Origin: JAJFUI01 sp039698035
Lineage (GTDB): Bacteria > Planctomycetota > Planctomycetia > Pirellulales > Thermoguttaceae
NCBI GenBank assembly: GCA_039698035.1
Contig: JBDKSW010000014.1
Span: forward strand, 1 to 64,000
Length of the DNA stretch: 64,000 nucleotides
Reading direction: 5' to 3'
The stretch's first letter is position 1. Each line of letters starts with the position of its first letter. Of the stretch, positions 49,751-59,052 are shown one piece after another. A model generated the notes under the pieces. It did no database searches and had not been told where the DNA came from. It worked only from the letters and a program-made list of their open reading frames with translations. A program made the position numbers and the translations under genes.

Positions 49751-51139
49751 TCACTTCGTTTTCGACTCGAAGGCCCCCGTCAGCCATCCAAAGCGGTGCG
49801 GCGGCTCGTCGGGCTCGTTGCGAATCTTGTCGAGCCGAGCCTGGGCCTCTCTCGCAATTTGCGTTTTGGGATAGTCCTTGACGACGGTCTGGTAATACAG
49901 CCTCGCCGCGCCATAGTAGGCATGCTGCTCGTAGTATTGGCCTTGGGCGAATTGGCGATTGGCCATTTCCTCGACGATGCGCGACAGCGATTGCTCGACC
50001 CTCGACCGCTCGTCGTCGAGCTTGTTGCCAAACTGCTTGAGCGTCTGCTCGGCAATCTTCTTGGCGTCGCGCAGAGGCGTCTCGTCGTAGGCCGTCCCCT
50101 GATAGATGCGCATTTTCGACTGGAGCTCGAACAGGTGGGCGTTCATCTGGTGCTTGCTGCTTGGATAGTCCTTGCGCAGCAAGTCGTAATTGTAGGCCGC
50201 CTCCTCGAAGTGGCCGTGGCAGAAGTACGCATTGCCAAGCGCCATCAGGCTCGTATCGGCCAGCGGGCCGGTGGGGTCGTTCTGGCGGATCCGCTCGTAC
50301 GCTTGGATGGCATAGCCAAATGTGTCGAAGAACGGCTTGCTGCCGTCAGTAAAGTTCGGCACGATCGGCCACACCGGATGGGCCACGTCCAGTTGCTCCC
50401 AGTAACGCCCAATGGCGTACTCATGGGCGCAAACAATGTCCATGTGCCTCGTATTCGCGTACTTCTTCAGCAGTCCGCCGTAGGTGTCGTGCGCCTTGGG
50501 GTACTCGTCGGCGAAGAACTCGCTCTCGCCTTGCAGAAACAGGGCGTCCTCCTCGAGCGGCGTATCGGGCCAGCGACTGGCCGCGGTGGCGAACTTGGCC
50601 GCCGCCTCCTTGTACTTCTTGTCGCGAAACAGAGCCTCGCCTTCCTTCATCGCCGCCCGCGCGATCTTTTCATCCGGGCCATAGCCGGTTGCGGTCTTCA
50701 GGTTCTTGAAGGCATTTTCAGGCGACAGATCGGACCAATCGAAGCCTTTCTTTTTCGGCTCCTCGGGCTTCACGTCATTGAGGCTGACGCCGCTGGACGG
50801 CTGCGGCAGTTCGGCCGGAATGGTTGGCGGCGGAACAATCGGCGATTCGGCCGAAGTCTGGACAGCGCCGCGGTGCCACTTCGACGCGCTGGAAGGCCCC
50901 GGAACCAGCGGCCCCGCGCCCTCGGACGTGCCCGGCGGCTGCGGCGAAGGCGAGGCAGGCGCCGATTCCTTGGTGCTCGGCGCATCCTTCTGGCCCGTCA
51001 CCGATTTCCAAAGCCAGCCTTCGTGTTCACTGGCTTGCGGGGGCCCCTCGTCATGATGCGCGGACGGAGCGCTGGCGCAGCCGGCGAGCGCAAGCGTTAT
51101 GCACGGCAGCAGCCACCATCGCGGCCCAGCAATCGACAT
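49751..51139 (-). CDS. BamD-like TPR lipoprotein
   Basis: 462 residues from the ATG at 51139 (AAGGA seven bases upstream). Lipobox L-A-L-A-G-C with Cys21. Residues about 30-125 are a Pro/Ser-rich linker. From about 150 TPR-like helical pairs follow (ALFRDKKYKEAAAKFATAA, PLADTSLMALGNAYF, YGAARLYYQTVVKDYPKTQ), the BamD/YfiO arrangement, but twice the usual length. It may serve in outer-membrane protein assembly. The lptE neighbour supports an outer-membrane biogenesis role. Confidence 0.8.
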   Translation of the reverse strand: MSIAGPRWWLLPCITLALAGCASAPSAHHDEGPPQASEHEGWLWKSVTGQKDAPSTKESAPASPSPQPPGTSEGAGPLVPGPSSASKWHRGAVQTSAESPIVPPPTIPAELPQPSSGVSLNDVKPEEPKKKGFDWSDLSPENAFKNLKTATGYGPDEKIARAAMKEGEALFRDKKYKEAAAKFATAASRWPDTPLEEDALFLQGESEFFADEYPKAHDTYGGLLKKYANTRHMDIVCAHEYAIGRYWEQLDVAHPVWPIVPNFTDGSKPFFDTFGYAIQAYERIRQNDPTGPLADTSLMALGNAYFCHGHFEEAAYNYDLLRKDYPSSKHQMNAHLFELQSKMRIYQGTAYDETPLRDAKKIAEQTLKQFGNKLDDERSRVEQSLSRIVEEMANRQFAQGQYYEQHAYYGAARLYYQTVVKDYPKTQIAREAQARLDKIRNEPDEPPHRFGWLTGAFESKTK

Positions 51140-51213
51140 AAGGACTTCCTTGTCCAAGCCGTCGCGTGCGTTTCCACGCACGCAAACCCCACTGCGTCCG
51201 AGGCTTTGCTCCG

Positions 51214-51990
51214 TCAGCTTCCCAGCGGACCCAGGTACTGGTGCAGTCGGGGCCTCCTGCCCAACAACTGCGTCGCGTACTGATTCAACAACCCGCGAAG
51301 CTCGCCTCGAGTCCGCGAGTCGATCTCCATTCTGCGCCAGGCGGCGCCCTGCGTGTCGGCCAATTGGGCCATCGTTCGCAGTACGCCCGCACTGACCATC
51401 GCAACCTGACTCTTTCCCTCGCGACACGTTGAACACAACACACCGCCGTCCAGTTGCCCGAAGGCCACCTGGCCGGCCAGCTTCATCGCCGCGCCGCACT
51501 CGACACATCGGTCAAGCGACGGCAGATGCCCCAAGAGTCGCAACGCACCAAGTTCAAACCGCACCACCCACTTCGCAACCGAATCGCCGATGGTCGCTTG
51601 CCGCCCGTCTTGCGACAGGGCCGCCAGCGTCTCGTCGGCCAAATCGAACAGTTCAGGATGAGGATCGTCCTCGTCGGTCAACCCGTCGAGCAACTCGGCC
51701 ACATAGTACCCGGCATACAACCCGGCCAAATCCCGACCACAGGGCCGGAACCGCCGCAAGAGCTTTGCCTCGGTCAATAGGTCGAGAGCGTCCGACGATT
51801 TGTGGAGGAAGACTATTCGACAAAGGGCCAACAGGTCAAGAGCAGACTCGAACGGCCCCTTGAGACGCCTCGCACCCTTCGCCAAGGCCCCTATCTTGCC
51901 GAACTCGCGGGTAAAAAGCGTCACCACGAGACTCGTCTCGCTGAACTCGACCGTGCGAATGACGATGGCGGTGGCTTTTTCGGACGACAT
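51214..51990 (-). CDS. recO: DNA repair protein RecO
   Basis: 258 residues. The N-terminal OB fold (ATAIVIRTVEFSETSLVVTL, FGKIGALAKGARR) is followed by a helical domain and a zinc site with four Cys (162, 165, 186, 189), as in most RecO proteins. RecO loads RecA with RecR at gaps. It is 74 bases upstream of the BamD-like gene on the same strand. Confidence 0.95.
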   Translation of the reverse strand: MSSEKATAIVIRTVEFSETSLVVTLFTREFGKIGALAKGARRLKGPFESALDLLALCRIVFLHKSSDALDLLTEAKLLRRFRPCGRDLAGLYAGYYVAELLDGLTDEDDPHPELFDLADETLAALSQDGRQATIGDSVAKWVVRFELGALRLLGHLPSLDRCVECGAAMKLAGQVAFGQLDGGVLCSTCREGKSQVAMVSAGVLRTMAQLADTQGAAWRRMEIDSRTRGELRGLLNQYATQLLGRRPRLHQYLGPLGS

Positions 51991-52156
51991 CCGGCGGCTT
52001 TCGTCTGAGATCGCGTTGAGGGGTGGGGGCGGTCAGGCCGGCCCGTGTCAACCCGCTGGGGCATCGTCCCGCCTGCAAACCTCGCGGCGAGCATTGTAAG
52101 CCAACCGTTCTCGGTTGACAAACCTGTTTGCCGGCCGCTGAAAGCCGCTCATTGCC

Positions 52157-52711
52157 TCACGTATGCCCGACGAGCATCCAGACGCCAAGCAAGATCAACA
52201 CGCTGCCGCCGGCCGTCTCGGCCCAATGGCCAAAACGCGAGCCAATGCGACTGCTGAAAGTGATTCCCAGCGAAGTCATGGTGGCCGTGACAAGGCCGAT
52301 CACGACGCTTGGCCACCACATCGAGACTCGCGAAAAGGCCATCGAGAGGCCCACGGCCAGGGCGTCCAAACTTGTCGCCAGCGAGAGAGCGACGAGCGTT
52401 AGTCCGCGGGTTGGGTCGCGGTCCGACGCCGTCTGGTCATCGTCCCACGCTTCCCACAACATTTTCGCGCCCACCGCGCAGAGCAGACCGAACGCCACCC
52501 AGTGATCAAATCCGCCGATGTACCCGGCCACTTGCCGCCCGGCCAGCCAACCGACAATTGGCATCATGCATTGAAACAGTCCAAAGTGGAACCCAAGCCG
52601 AAAGACGTGGCGAGGGGTCACCCTGTCCAGAGCCATGCCAACGGCGATCGACACGGCCAGAGCATCGGTGCCCAACCCCACGGCAAGTCCCAACACACTG
52701 AGCCAATTCAT
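52157..52711 (-). CDS. mntP: MntP-family manganese efflux pump
   Basis: 184 residues. The start is chosen at the ATG at 52711, seven bases after AAGGA; the ATG at 52717 would sit too close to it. Six hydrophobic segments in two pseudo-symmetric halves, each with the conserved Asp motif: GLGTDALAVS (Asp16) and TSLDALAVG (about 115). It exports Mn(II). No yybP-ykoY leader is evident: only 88 bases separate it from the divergent ligase gene. Confidence 0.93.
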   Translation of the reverse strand: MNWLSVLGLAVGLGTDALAVSIAVGMALDRVTPRHVFRLGFHFGLFQCMMPIVGWLAGRQVAGYIGGFDHWVAFGLLCAVGAKMLWEAWDDDQTASDRDPTRGLTLVALSLATSLDALAVGLSMAFSRVSMWWPSVVIGLVTATMTSLGITFSSRIGSRFGHWAETAGGSVLILLGVWMLVGHT

Positions 52712-52799
52712 GTCCATTTCCTTCTATCCTACGCGGCGTCTTGGCGGACCGCAACGCCCCGTTTCCCACCAGGCATTGCACGCCGGGCGAACGGCTGGC

Positions 52800-54563
52800 A
52801 TGATGGTGCAAATGGATCATGACGCGCAAAACGTTGCCCGACGGCTGACGGCAATGGCTCAGGCCCGGCCCGATGCCGTGGCCGTGGCCGAACCGCTGGA
52901 CTACGACGCCACGGGCAAACGCCGCTATCGCCAGATCACCTTCCGCGAGCTTGACGCGGACAGCGATCGGATCGCCGCCGGATTGCGCCGGCTTGGCGTC
53001 GCGCCCGGCACGAAGCTGGCCCTGTTGGTTCCGCCCAGCATCGATTTCATTTCGTTGGTCTTCGGGCTGTTCAAGGCCGGCGCGGTCACCGTCCTCATCG
53101 ATCCCGGGATGGGCAAGCGGAACATGATCGGCTGCCTGGCCGCGGCGAACCCGGACGGCTTCATCGCCATCCCACTTGCCCAGGCGGTGCGCAGCCTGTT
53201 GCGACACCGATTTCCTAAGGCCAAGCTGAACGTCACGGTCGGCCGCCGCTGGTTCTGGGGCGGCGTCACCCTCGATCAACTCCGAGCCAGCGGGAGCGAG
53301 ACCGCGGAACAATGGCGTCGGAACCCCGCCGGCCGCCCCGCCGACGTAACGCTTGACGACCCGGCCGCCATCATCTTCACGACCGGCAGCACGGGCCCGC
53401 CAAAGGGCGTCCTGTTTTCGCACCGCAATTTCGACGCCCAAGCCGAGCAGATTCGCAACTTCTACGGCATCCAGCCCGGCGAAGTCGATATCCCGTGCTT
53501 CCCAATGTTTGGCCTGTACAACTGCGCGATGGGCGTGACGGCCGTCATCCCGGTCCTCGACCCGTCGCGGCCCGCACGTGTCGATCCCAAGAACATCCTG
53601 GAGGCGGCGCGCGACTGGCAAGCGACCCAGGCCTTCGGATCGCCGGCCGTTTGGGATCGGGTGGGCCGCCATTGCGAGACGCACCACATCGAGATGCCAA
53701 CGATCCGCCGCATCCTGTCCGCCGGGGCGCCAATCCCGGCCGAGGTGCTTCGCCGCATGAGGGCCTGCATCCATCCCGAAGGCAAGGTTCACACGCCGTA
53801 TGGTGCGACCGAAGCCCTGCCGGTCGCCTCGATCGAAGCGGGCGACGTGCTCGGCGGTCCGTGGCGTCACCGTCCTGAAAACGCCGGCAAAGACGTTGCA
53901 GACCCTTCCGGCACGGTCGTGCAGACTCGGCAGGGCGCCGGCGTGTGCGTTGGCCGCAGATTTTCAGACGTCCGCTGGAAGGTGATTCGCATCGTCGACG
54001 GACCGATCCGGTCGATGGACGAAGTCGAGGAGCTGCCCGTGGGCGAAATCGGGGAACTCATCGTTCACGGCCCGCAGGTCACTCGTCAATACGTCACGCG
54101 CGTCGAGTCCAACGCCTTGGCGAAAATCGCCGACGGCGGATCGGTCTGGCATCGGATGGGCGATTGCGGTCGTCTCGACGCCCAGGACCGGTTTTGGTTC
54201 TGCGGCCGCGTGGCACATCGGGTCCTCACGGCCGATGGCCCGATGTACACCGTCTGTTGCGAAGCCATCGTCAACGATCATCCAGGCGTTCGCCGCAGCG
54301 CGTTGGTCGGCGTGGGATCGGCCGGCCAGCAGCGGCCGGTAATCATCGCCGAGCCCTATTCAGCGACGGTATGCCGCGATGCGTCGCAGCGTGACAAGCT
54401 GGTCGCCGAGTTGCGGCACTTGGCCGCCAAGAACCCGCTGACGGAGCGGATCGACGATTTTCTGCTGCACCCCGCGTTCCCTGTCGACATCCGCCACAAC
54501 GCCAAGATTTTCCGCGAGAAGTTGGCCGTCTGGGCCGCCCAGCAGATTGCGAATCGCCGGTAG
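52800..54563 (+). CDS. OleC-like fatty acid/AMP ligase
   Basis: 587 residues from the ATG at 52800 (others at 52803 and 52812 possible; no strong ribosome site). Adenylate-forming enzyme fold: A3 motif FTTGSTGPPKG (193-203), SAGAPIPAEVL, and HTPYGATEALPVA. This last pattern, with GNALPVA-like variants, is typical of OleC, the beta-lactone synthetase of olefin synthesis. The A8 hinge reads GDCGRLD. The C-terminal catalytic Lys is in HNAKIFREKL. No oleA, oleB or oleD is in the window, so the true substrate is unclear. It is divergent from mntP and upstream of metG. Confidence 0.8.
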   Translation: MMVQMDHDAQNVARRLTAMAQARPDAVAVAEPLDYDATGKRRYRQITFRELDADSDRIAAGLRRLGVAPGTKLALLVPPSIDFISLVFGLFKAGAVTVLIDPGMGKRNMIGCLAAANPDGFIAIPLAQAVRSLLRHRFPKAKLNVTVGRRWFWGGVTLDQLRASGSETAEQWRRNPAGRPADVTLDDPAAIIFTTGSTGPPKGVLFSHRNFDAQAEQIRNFYGIQPGEVDIPCFPMFGLYNCAMGVTAVIPVLDPSRPARVDPKNILEAARDWQATQAFGSPAVWDRVGRHCETHHIEMPTIRRILSAGAPIPAEVLRRMRACIHPEGKVHTPYGATEALPVASIEAGDVLGGPWRHRPENAGKDVADPSGTVVQTRQGAGVCVGRRFSDVRWKVIRIVDGPIRSMDEVEELPVGEIGELIVHGPQVTRQYVTRVESNALAKIADGGSVWHRMGDCGRLDAQDRFWFCGRVAHRVLTADGPMYTVCCEAIVNDHPGVRRSALVGVGSAGQQRPVIIAEPYSATVCRDASQRDKLVAELRHLAAKNPLTERIDDFLLHPAFPVDIRHNAKIFREKLAVWAAQQIANRR

Positions 54564-54787
54564 CGCGAATTGCGCGCCTGTCGCCAATCGGGGTGTTCCT
54601 GCGGAAGGCGGCGATTGCGTCCCACGTTGCCCGGGGAAACTTGCCGCGGCCAATCGGCCAGCAAAGTCGGCTGGAACCGCCGTGTTTGCGGCGGGACAGG
54701 GATCCAAGGCAATCTGGACATCGATAGCCTCGCCTAATGCAGCTCGTTCGGCTAGAATTGTGGATTCGCCCAACCCGAGAGAATGCG

Positions 54788-56824
54788 ATGTCAGACAAAA
54801 GAATTCTGGTCACCAGCGCGCTGCCCTACGCCAACGGCCATATCCATATCGGACACCTGGTCGAATACTTGCAAACCGACATGTGGGTCCGGTTCCAAAA
54901 GCTTCGGGGGCGACGGTGCGTCTACTTCTGCGCCGACGACACGCACGGCACGGCCATCATGATCCGCGCCCGGCAGGAGGAACTCGGCGAAGAGGAACTG
55001 ATCGCTCGGATGCGGCAGGACCATGTGGCCGATTTTCATGGCTTCCAAATCGAATTCGACAACTACGGCAGCACCAACAGCCCGGAAACGCGAAAATACT
55101 GCGAGCAGATTTGGACCGAGCTTCGCAAGGCAGAACTGGTCGAGGAAAAGGCCGTCACGCAACTCTACGACTCGCAGGCCGGCACGTTCCTGGCCGACCG
55201 CTTCGTCAAAGGCACGTGTCCGAAGTGTCGGGCGACGGGCCAGTACGGCGACAACTGCGAAAAGTGCGGGAGCCACTACACGCCGGCCGACCTGATCGAT
55301 CCGGTCAGCACGCTGTCGGGCACCAAGCCGGAAATTCGCACGGCCGACCACCTGTTCGTGAACATCGAGAAGCTGCACCCATTTTTGGAAGAGTGGACCC
55401 AGCGCGGCGGGCATCTCCAGTCAGAGATCGCCAACTATCTGTCCGGTCATTTCCTCTGCGAGCCGCTGCACGATTGGGACGTCTCGCGTCCGGCGCCCTA
55501 TTTCGGCTTCGAGATCCCGGACAGCCCCGGCAATTATTGGTACGTCTGGTTCGACGCCTGCATCGGCTACATGGGCTCGACGCAACAATGGTGCGACCGG
55601 CACGGCGAGCGGTTCGACGACTGGTGGCGAAGCCCGGACACGGAAATCCATCACTTCATCGGCAAGGACATCACCTACTTCCACACGCTGTTCTGGCCCG
55701 CGTTGTTGCAGGTCGCGGGCTTCAGCTTGCCCGAAAAGGTCCACATCCACGGCTTTCTCACCGTCAACGGCGAGAAGATGTCGAAAAGCAAGGGGACGTT
55801 CATTCGGGCGTCCACCTACTTGGAGTATCTTGATCCGGCCTACCTGCGATACTACTACGCCTCGAAGCTGTCGTCGCGCGTCGATGACATCGACCTCAAC
55901 TTCGACGAGTTCATCGCCAAGGTGAACGCCGACATGGTCGGCAACGTGGTCAATCTGGCAAGCCGGACGGCTCGGTTTGCCGCGGAGACCGGCCTGGCGG
56001 CCAGCTATCCGGACGACGGCGGGCTGTTCGCCAAAGCGGCCGCCGATGGCGAGGCGATTGCCGAGGCCTACGAAGCGGGCGACTACGCCAAGGCCATTCG
56101 CTTGGTCCTGGCCGCCGCGGATCGGGCTAACCAGTTCATCGAGCAGCGGGCGCCGTGGAACCTGCGCAAGGACGCCTCGAAAACCGAGGAGCTGCGCCAG
56201 GTCTGCACCATCGGACTGAACCTTTTCCGGCAGTTGGTCATCTACCTAACGCCCGTCCTGCCACGCTTGGCCGAGCAAACCGGCACGCTCCTGGACGATC
56301 CGATCGTCTCCTGGGACCAGTCGCGGAAGCCGCTGCTGGGCAAGTCGGTGGGCAAGTTCACGCACATGATGCAGCGAATCGACCCGAACCAAGTCGACGC
56401 CCTGGTGGCTGCCAGCCAGGAGTCGCCGACATCCGAACCGCCTGTCGAAACCATCCCCTTCGACAATGACGCCCCGTTGCTGGCCGAGCCCCTATCCGAG
56501 ACGATCTCGTTCGACGAGTTCGCCCGGGTCGATTTGCGAGTTGCCCGGGTCATTACGGCCGAAGACGTGCCCGGCGCAAAAAAACTGCTGAAACTCACGC
56601 TTGGGCTGGGCGGCCAAAATCGTCGGACCGTGTTCGCCGGGATCAAGGGCGCGTATGAACCGCGGGAACTCGTCGGCCGGTTGGTCATCTGCGTCGCCAA
56701 CCTCGCGCCGCGGAAAATGAAGTTCGGTCTGAGCGAAGGGATGATTGTCGCGGCCGGCGGCGCCGACGATGTCTTTCTGCTCTCGCCCGACAACGGAGCC
56801 AAGCCGGGCCAACGGGTGCATTGA
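54788..56824 (+). CDS. metG: Methionyl-tRNA synthetase
   Basis: 678 residues from the ATG at 54788. Class I catalytic domain with HIGH (20-23, HIHIGHLVEY) and KMSKS (330-334). The zinc knuckle C-P-K-C ... C-E-K-C is near 145-162. The helical anticodon domain is at about 370-530. A C-terminal EMAPII-like tRNA-binding domain (about 574-678; FARVDLRVARVI, NLAPRKMKFG) allows dimerisation. Ribosome site weak (GAGA). The upstream gap of 224 bases has no clear gene. Confidence 0.96.
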   Translation: MSDKRILVTSALPYANGHIHIGHLVEYLQTDMWVRFQKLRGRRCVYFCADDTHGTAIMIRARQEELGEEELIARMRQDHVADFHGFQIEFDNYGSTNSPETRKYCEQIWTELRKAELVEEKAVTQLYDSQAGTFLADRFVKGTCPKCRATGQYGDNCEKCGSHYTPADLIDPVSTLSGTKPEIRTADHLFVNIEKLHPFLEEWTQRGGHLQSEIANYLSGHFLCEPLHDWDVSRPAPYFGFEIPDSPGNYWYVWFDACIGYMGSTQQWCDRHGERFDDWWRSPDTEIHHFIGKDITYFHTLFWPALLQVAGFSLPEKVHIHGFLTVNGEKMSKSKGTFIRASTYLEYLDPAYLRYYYASKLSSRVDDIDLNFDEFIAKVNADMVGNVVNLASRTARFAAETGLAASYPDDGGLFAKAAADGEAIAEAYEAGDYAKAIRLVLAAADRANQFIEQRAPWNLRKDASKTEELRQVCTIGLNLFRQLVIYLTPVLPRLAEQTGTLLDDPIVSWDQSRKPLLGKSVGKFTHMMQRIDPNQVDALVAASQESPTSEPPVETIPFDNDAPLLAEPLSETISFDEFARVDLRVARVITAEDVPGAKKLLKLTLGLGGQNRRTVFAGIKGAYEPRELVGRLVICVANLAPRKMKFGLSEGMIVAAGGADDVFLLSPDNGAKPGQRVH

Positions 56825-56865
56825 TCGCCAACGAGGGGGCGGAGGTGAAGCCGAAGACGCGGCTC

Positions 56866-57291
56866 TCATCTCGATTCCCGCGGATGCGCCGCGATCCACT
56901 CCTCCAATTCCTTCCAATCGACCGGTGGAAGTTGCGCACGATCGGGACGCAGTCGTGCAGCCCCCTTGATGTAGACGTGAACGATCTGGTCGGCCGGTTT
57001 ATCCGTGTTCCAGTGCAGCAAGATGCGGATGCACCGTCCGAGCGATCCAGGCACGGCCAGCTCGTTCATGCAGATCAGCGCCACGTCGGACCAGCCTAGC
57101 TGCCGAGCCGCCAACGCCGGAAACTCGGCATTCAGGTCCGGCGTGGTCGAAAAAATCGCGCTGGCCACGTCTTCCGGATCAATGCCATTCTGGCGGATCA
57201 TCAGCGCCAGCAGCTCGCGCGTTGCCTTGAGAATCTCCTCGCGGCTATTGTCGGCGACGGTCGTAGCGCCGCGAATTCCTCGACATGGCAC
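56866..57291 (-). CDS. aroH: AroH-class chorismate mutase
   Basis: 141 residues. Starts with GTG at 57291, six bases after a perfect AAGGAG; there is no ATG alternative. Converts chorismate to prephenate for Phe/Tyr synthesis; trimeric pseudo-ferredoxin fold. Family marks: CRGIRGATT with Arg4 and Arg7, SAIFSTTPDLNAEFPA, VPGSLGRCIRILLHWN carrying the active-site Arg near 88. It lies downstream of sat on the same strand, separated by a 10-base-pair hairpin, and converges with metG. Confidence 0.95.
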   Translation of the reverse strand: MPCRGIRGATTVADNSREEILKATRELLALMIRQNGIDPEDVASAIFSTTPDLNAEFPALAARQLGWSDVALICMNELAVPGSLGRCIRILLHWNTDKPADQIVHVYIKGAARLRPDRAQLPPVDWKELEEWIAAHPRESR

Positions 57292-57330
57292 GGCTCACTC
57301 CTTGCTCTCGACGCGGTCTGAGACAGTCAA

Positions 57331-57359
57331 GGCCGTGGCGCGATGGGCCCGCCACGGCC
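57331..57359 (-). terminator. Perfect 10-bp hairpin between sat and aroH
   Basis: GGCCGTGGCG (57331-57340) pairs exactly with CGCCACGGCC (57350-57359), nine-base loop. On the minus strand it is followed by TTGACTGTC, not a U-run, so termination would be weak. It may separate sat and aroH expression. Confidence 0.45.
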
Positions 57360-57457
57360 GCCGGCAACGCCCCGCATGGGGCACGCCGCCCAACGATCCA
57401 TTCCATTGCCGGCGAAACACGCGGCAGCCGCGTCACGCCGACACGGCCGACGCCAGA

Positions 57458-58717
57458 TCACTTGCCGGCCATGGCGGCCGTCAGGATGGCGGACGTGCTC
57501 TCGCGCATGATCCGCGGATCGACCGGCCGGCCTTCGACCAGGCACTTGCGAACTTCCTTGCCCGAGATGAACACGGGCTTTTCGTCCTGGTGGTTCTCCA
57601 TCAAGTCGACTCGTCCCATCGATTGATAAAAGGCGGCGAAGCCGACGTTCAGAGGGCTGATCCTCAGATCGCCGCCCAGATTGTCGAAGATCGTCTGCGC
57701 GTCGAAATCACCCCAGATCGGCGAGCCGTCGTGGTAGGGCGCGTCGGCGTGCTTCCGCCCGATGATGATGTCGGTGAAGCCGAAGTTCTGCCGATAGATG
57801 GCGTGCATCACGGCTTCCTTCGGGCCGCCGTAGAACATCTTGATGTCCAGGCCGAGCAGGATGACCCGATCCGGCACCGACTCGCCGCGCGGCTCCCAGA
57901 GGGCCGGGTCGGCGTCGCCGTTGCCCAACGCTCGGTTCTTGATCAGGGTCTCGTAGGTGTGCATCCGAACGTCGGCGTCTACGTCGTCCCCCTTGGTCTC
58001 GCCGATCAACGGGTTCAGGCAAGCCCCGGCATTGTAGCCGGCTCGAATCAGCGTCTCCAAACCGTAGACCAACGCATACTCGTGCGCTCGGTGCAGCGGA
58101 TTGCGCGTCTGGAACGCGACGACACGATTCCAACCTTTCTCGGCCAGCAGCTTGCGGACCTCGCGGGGCGTCAGCACGTACTTGCCGAAACGCGGATCCT
58201 TCGGCTGCGGCAGAACCTGGATCGTTCCGCCCAGCAGATGCGTCTTGTCGGCGTCGGCTTTCAAGACCATGTCGCCGCCAGGGTGGTCCGTCCGATCGGT
58301 CAGGTAAACGCAACGCAGATATTTCTCTTTATCCCACGGATACACGTCCGTCACGTCGAGCACGGCCACGATGTCGCCGGCCGTCGAGACCAGGGCCACT
58401 TGTTGCCCGGGCCGAAGCTTGGCGGCCGCCTCGGCCGTGACTGGAAGGGCCAGCGGAATAGTCCAGGCGTAGAGTTTGCCGTTGTGTTCGATGACCGACT
58501 CGTCCAGCACCCGGTTGTAGGTCTTCGAGTCCATCGGGCCAGTCAAGGGGCTCAGTCCGCCGTCGCCAAGGCGGTAGACGGTCGAAAGATCGGCGTCTGA
58601 GACGGGCACCTTGGGCAGGTTCTTCGCATTGGCCAGAAAACCGTCCACGGCCTCGGCGGCCAAGGTCCGGCAGACCGGCTCCGTCAATCCACCGTGTGGA
58701 GGCACTAAAGCTGTCAT
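57458..58717 (-). CDS. sat: Sulfate adenylyltransferase (ATP sulfurylase)
   Basis: 419 residues from the ATG at 58717 (AAAGGA seven bases upstream). Forms adenylyl sulfate from ATP and sulfate. Homo-oligomeric Sat type, not CysDN. Motifs: QTRNPLHRAHEY near 202-213 (ATP phosphate binding), GLETLIRAGYNAG, and later GRKHADAPYHDGSPIWGDFDA (about 333-353). No APS kinase or reductase gene lies next to it, so assimilatory use cannot be confirmed. A good promoter with an internal palindrome lies about 85-115 bases upstream. Confidence 0.95.
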   Translation of the reverse strand: MTALVPPHGGLTEPVCRTLAAEAVDGFLANAKNLPKVPVSDADLSTVYRLGDGGLSPLTGPMDSKTYNRVLDESVIEHNGKLYAWTIPLALPVTAEAAAKLRPGQQVALVSTAGDIVAVLDVTDVYPWDKEKYLRCVYLTDRTDHPGGDMVLKADADKTHLLGGTIQVLPQPKDPRFGKYVLTPREVRKLLAEKGWNRVVAFQTRNPLHRAHEYALVYGLETLIRAGYNAGACLNPLIGETKGDDVDADVRMHTYETLIKNRALGNGDADPALWEPRGESVPDRVILLGLDIKMFYGGPKEAVMHAIYRQNFGFTDIIIGRKHADAPYHDGSPIWGDFDAQTIFDNLGGDLRISPLNVGFAAFYQSMGRVDLMENHQDEKPVFISGKEVRKCLVEGRPVDPRIMRESTSAILTAAMAGK

Positions 58718-59052
58718 TGCTGGGTCCTTTGTTCGACGTTTGTCGACCGTCGCGGCGATGGCCGGCATCTCATGGATCGCTGCCTAATGGCACAAACTTC
58801 GCAGTATAACGACCGCCAGGCGGTTAGTTCAACGGGGGGCAAGCGCGTCGACGGCCGACCGCTAGTCAACCGACGACCGCTGCCGTAGAATGGGTCGCCG
58901 TTGTTTTTGTCACGGTAGCTCGCCGACAACCCATCCTGGGTAGTGTGCGAGCCAAGCTGGCCAGAGCGCGCGATTTTGGCCAAGCAAGAACTCTTGGAAA
59001 CATCGGAATCGCTGGGCAGGCTTCCGAACCTGATGAGGAGCAAGGTTACCCC
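58718..59052. other. Divergent regulatory region between sat and fba
   Basis: About 335 bases. It carries the sat promoter (58803-58832). For the plus-strand aldolase, a TAGAAT at about 58886 could be a -10 box but has no good -35. No coding frame looks real. Confidence 0.4.
58803..58832 (-). promoter_or_regulatory. sat promoter with operator-like palindrome in the spacer
   Basis: Minus strand: TTGAAC (complement of 58827-58832), 18-base spacer, TATACT (complement of 58803-58808). The spacer contains the odd-centred palindrome ACCGCC-T-GGCGGT (58812-58824 on the plus strand), well placed for a repressor to block polymerase. Start expected near 58796, with an 80-base leader. Confidence 0.55.

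Noticed and set aside
52712..52799. Possible yybP-ykoY manganese riboswitch before mntP
   Set aside because: The divergent gap is only 88 bases and shows none of the conserved motifs of that riboswitch.
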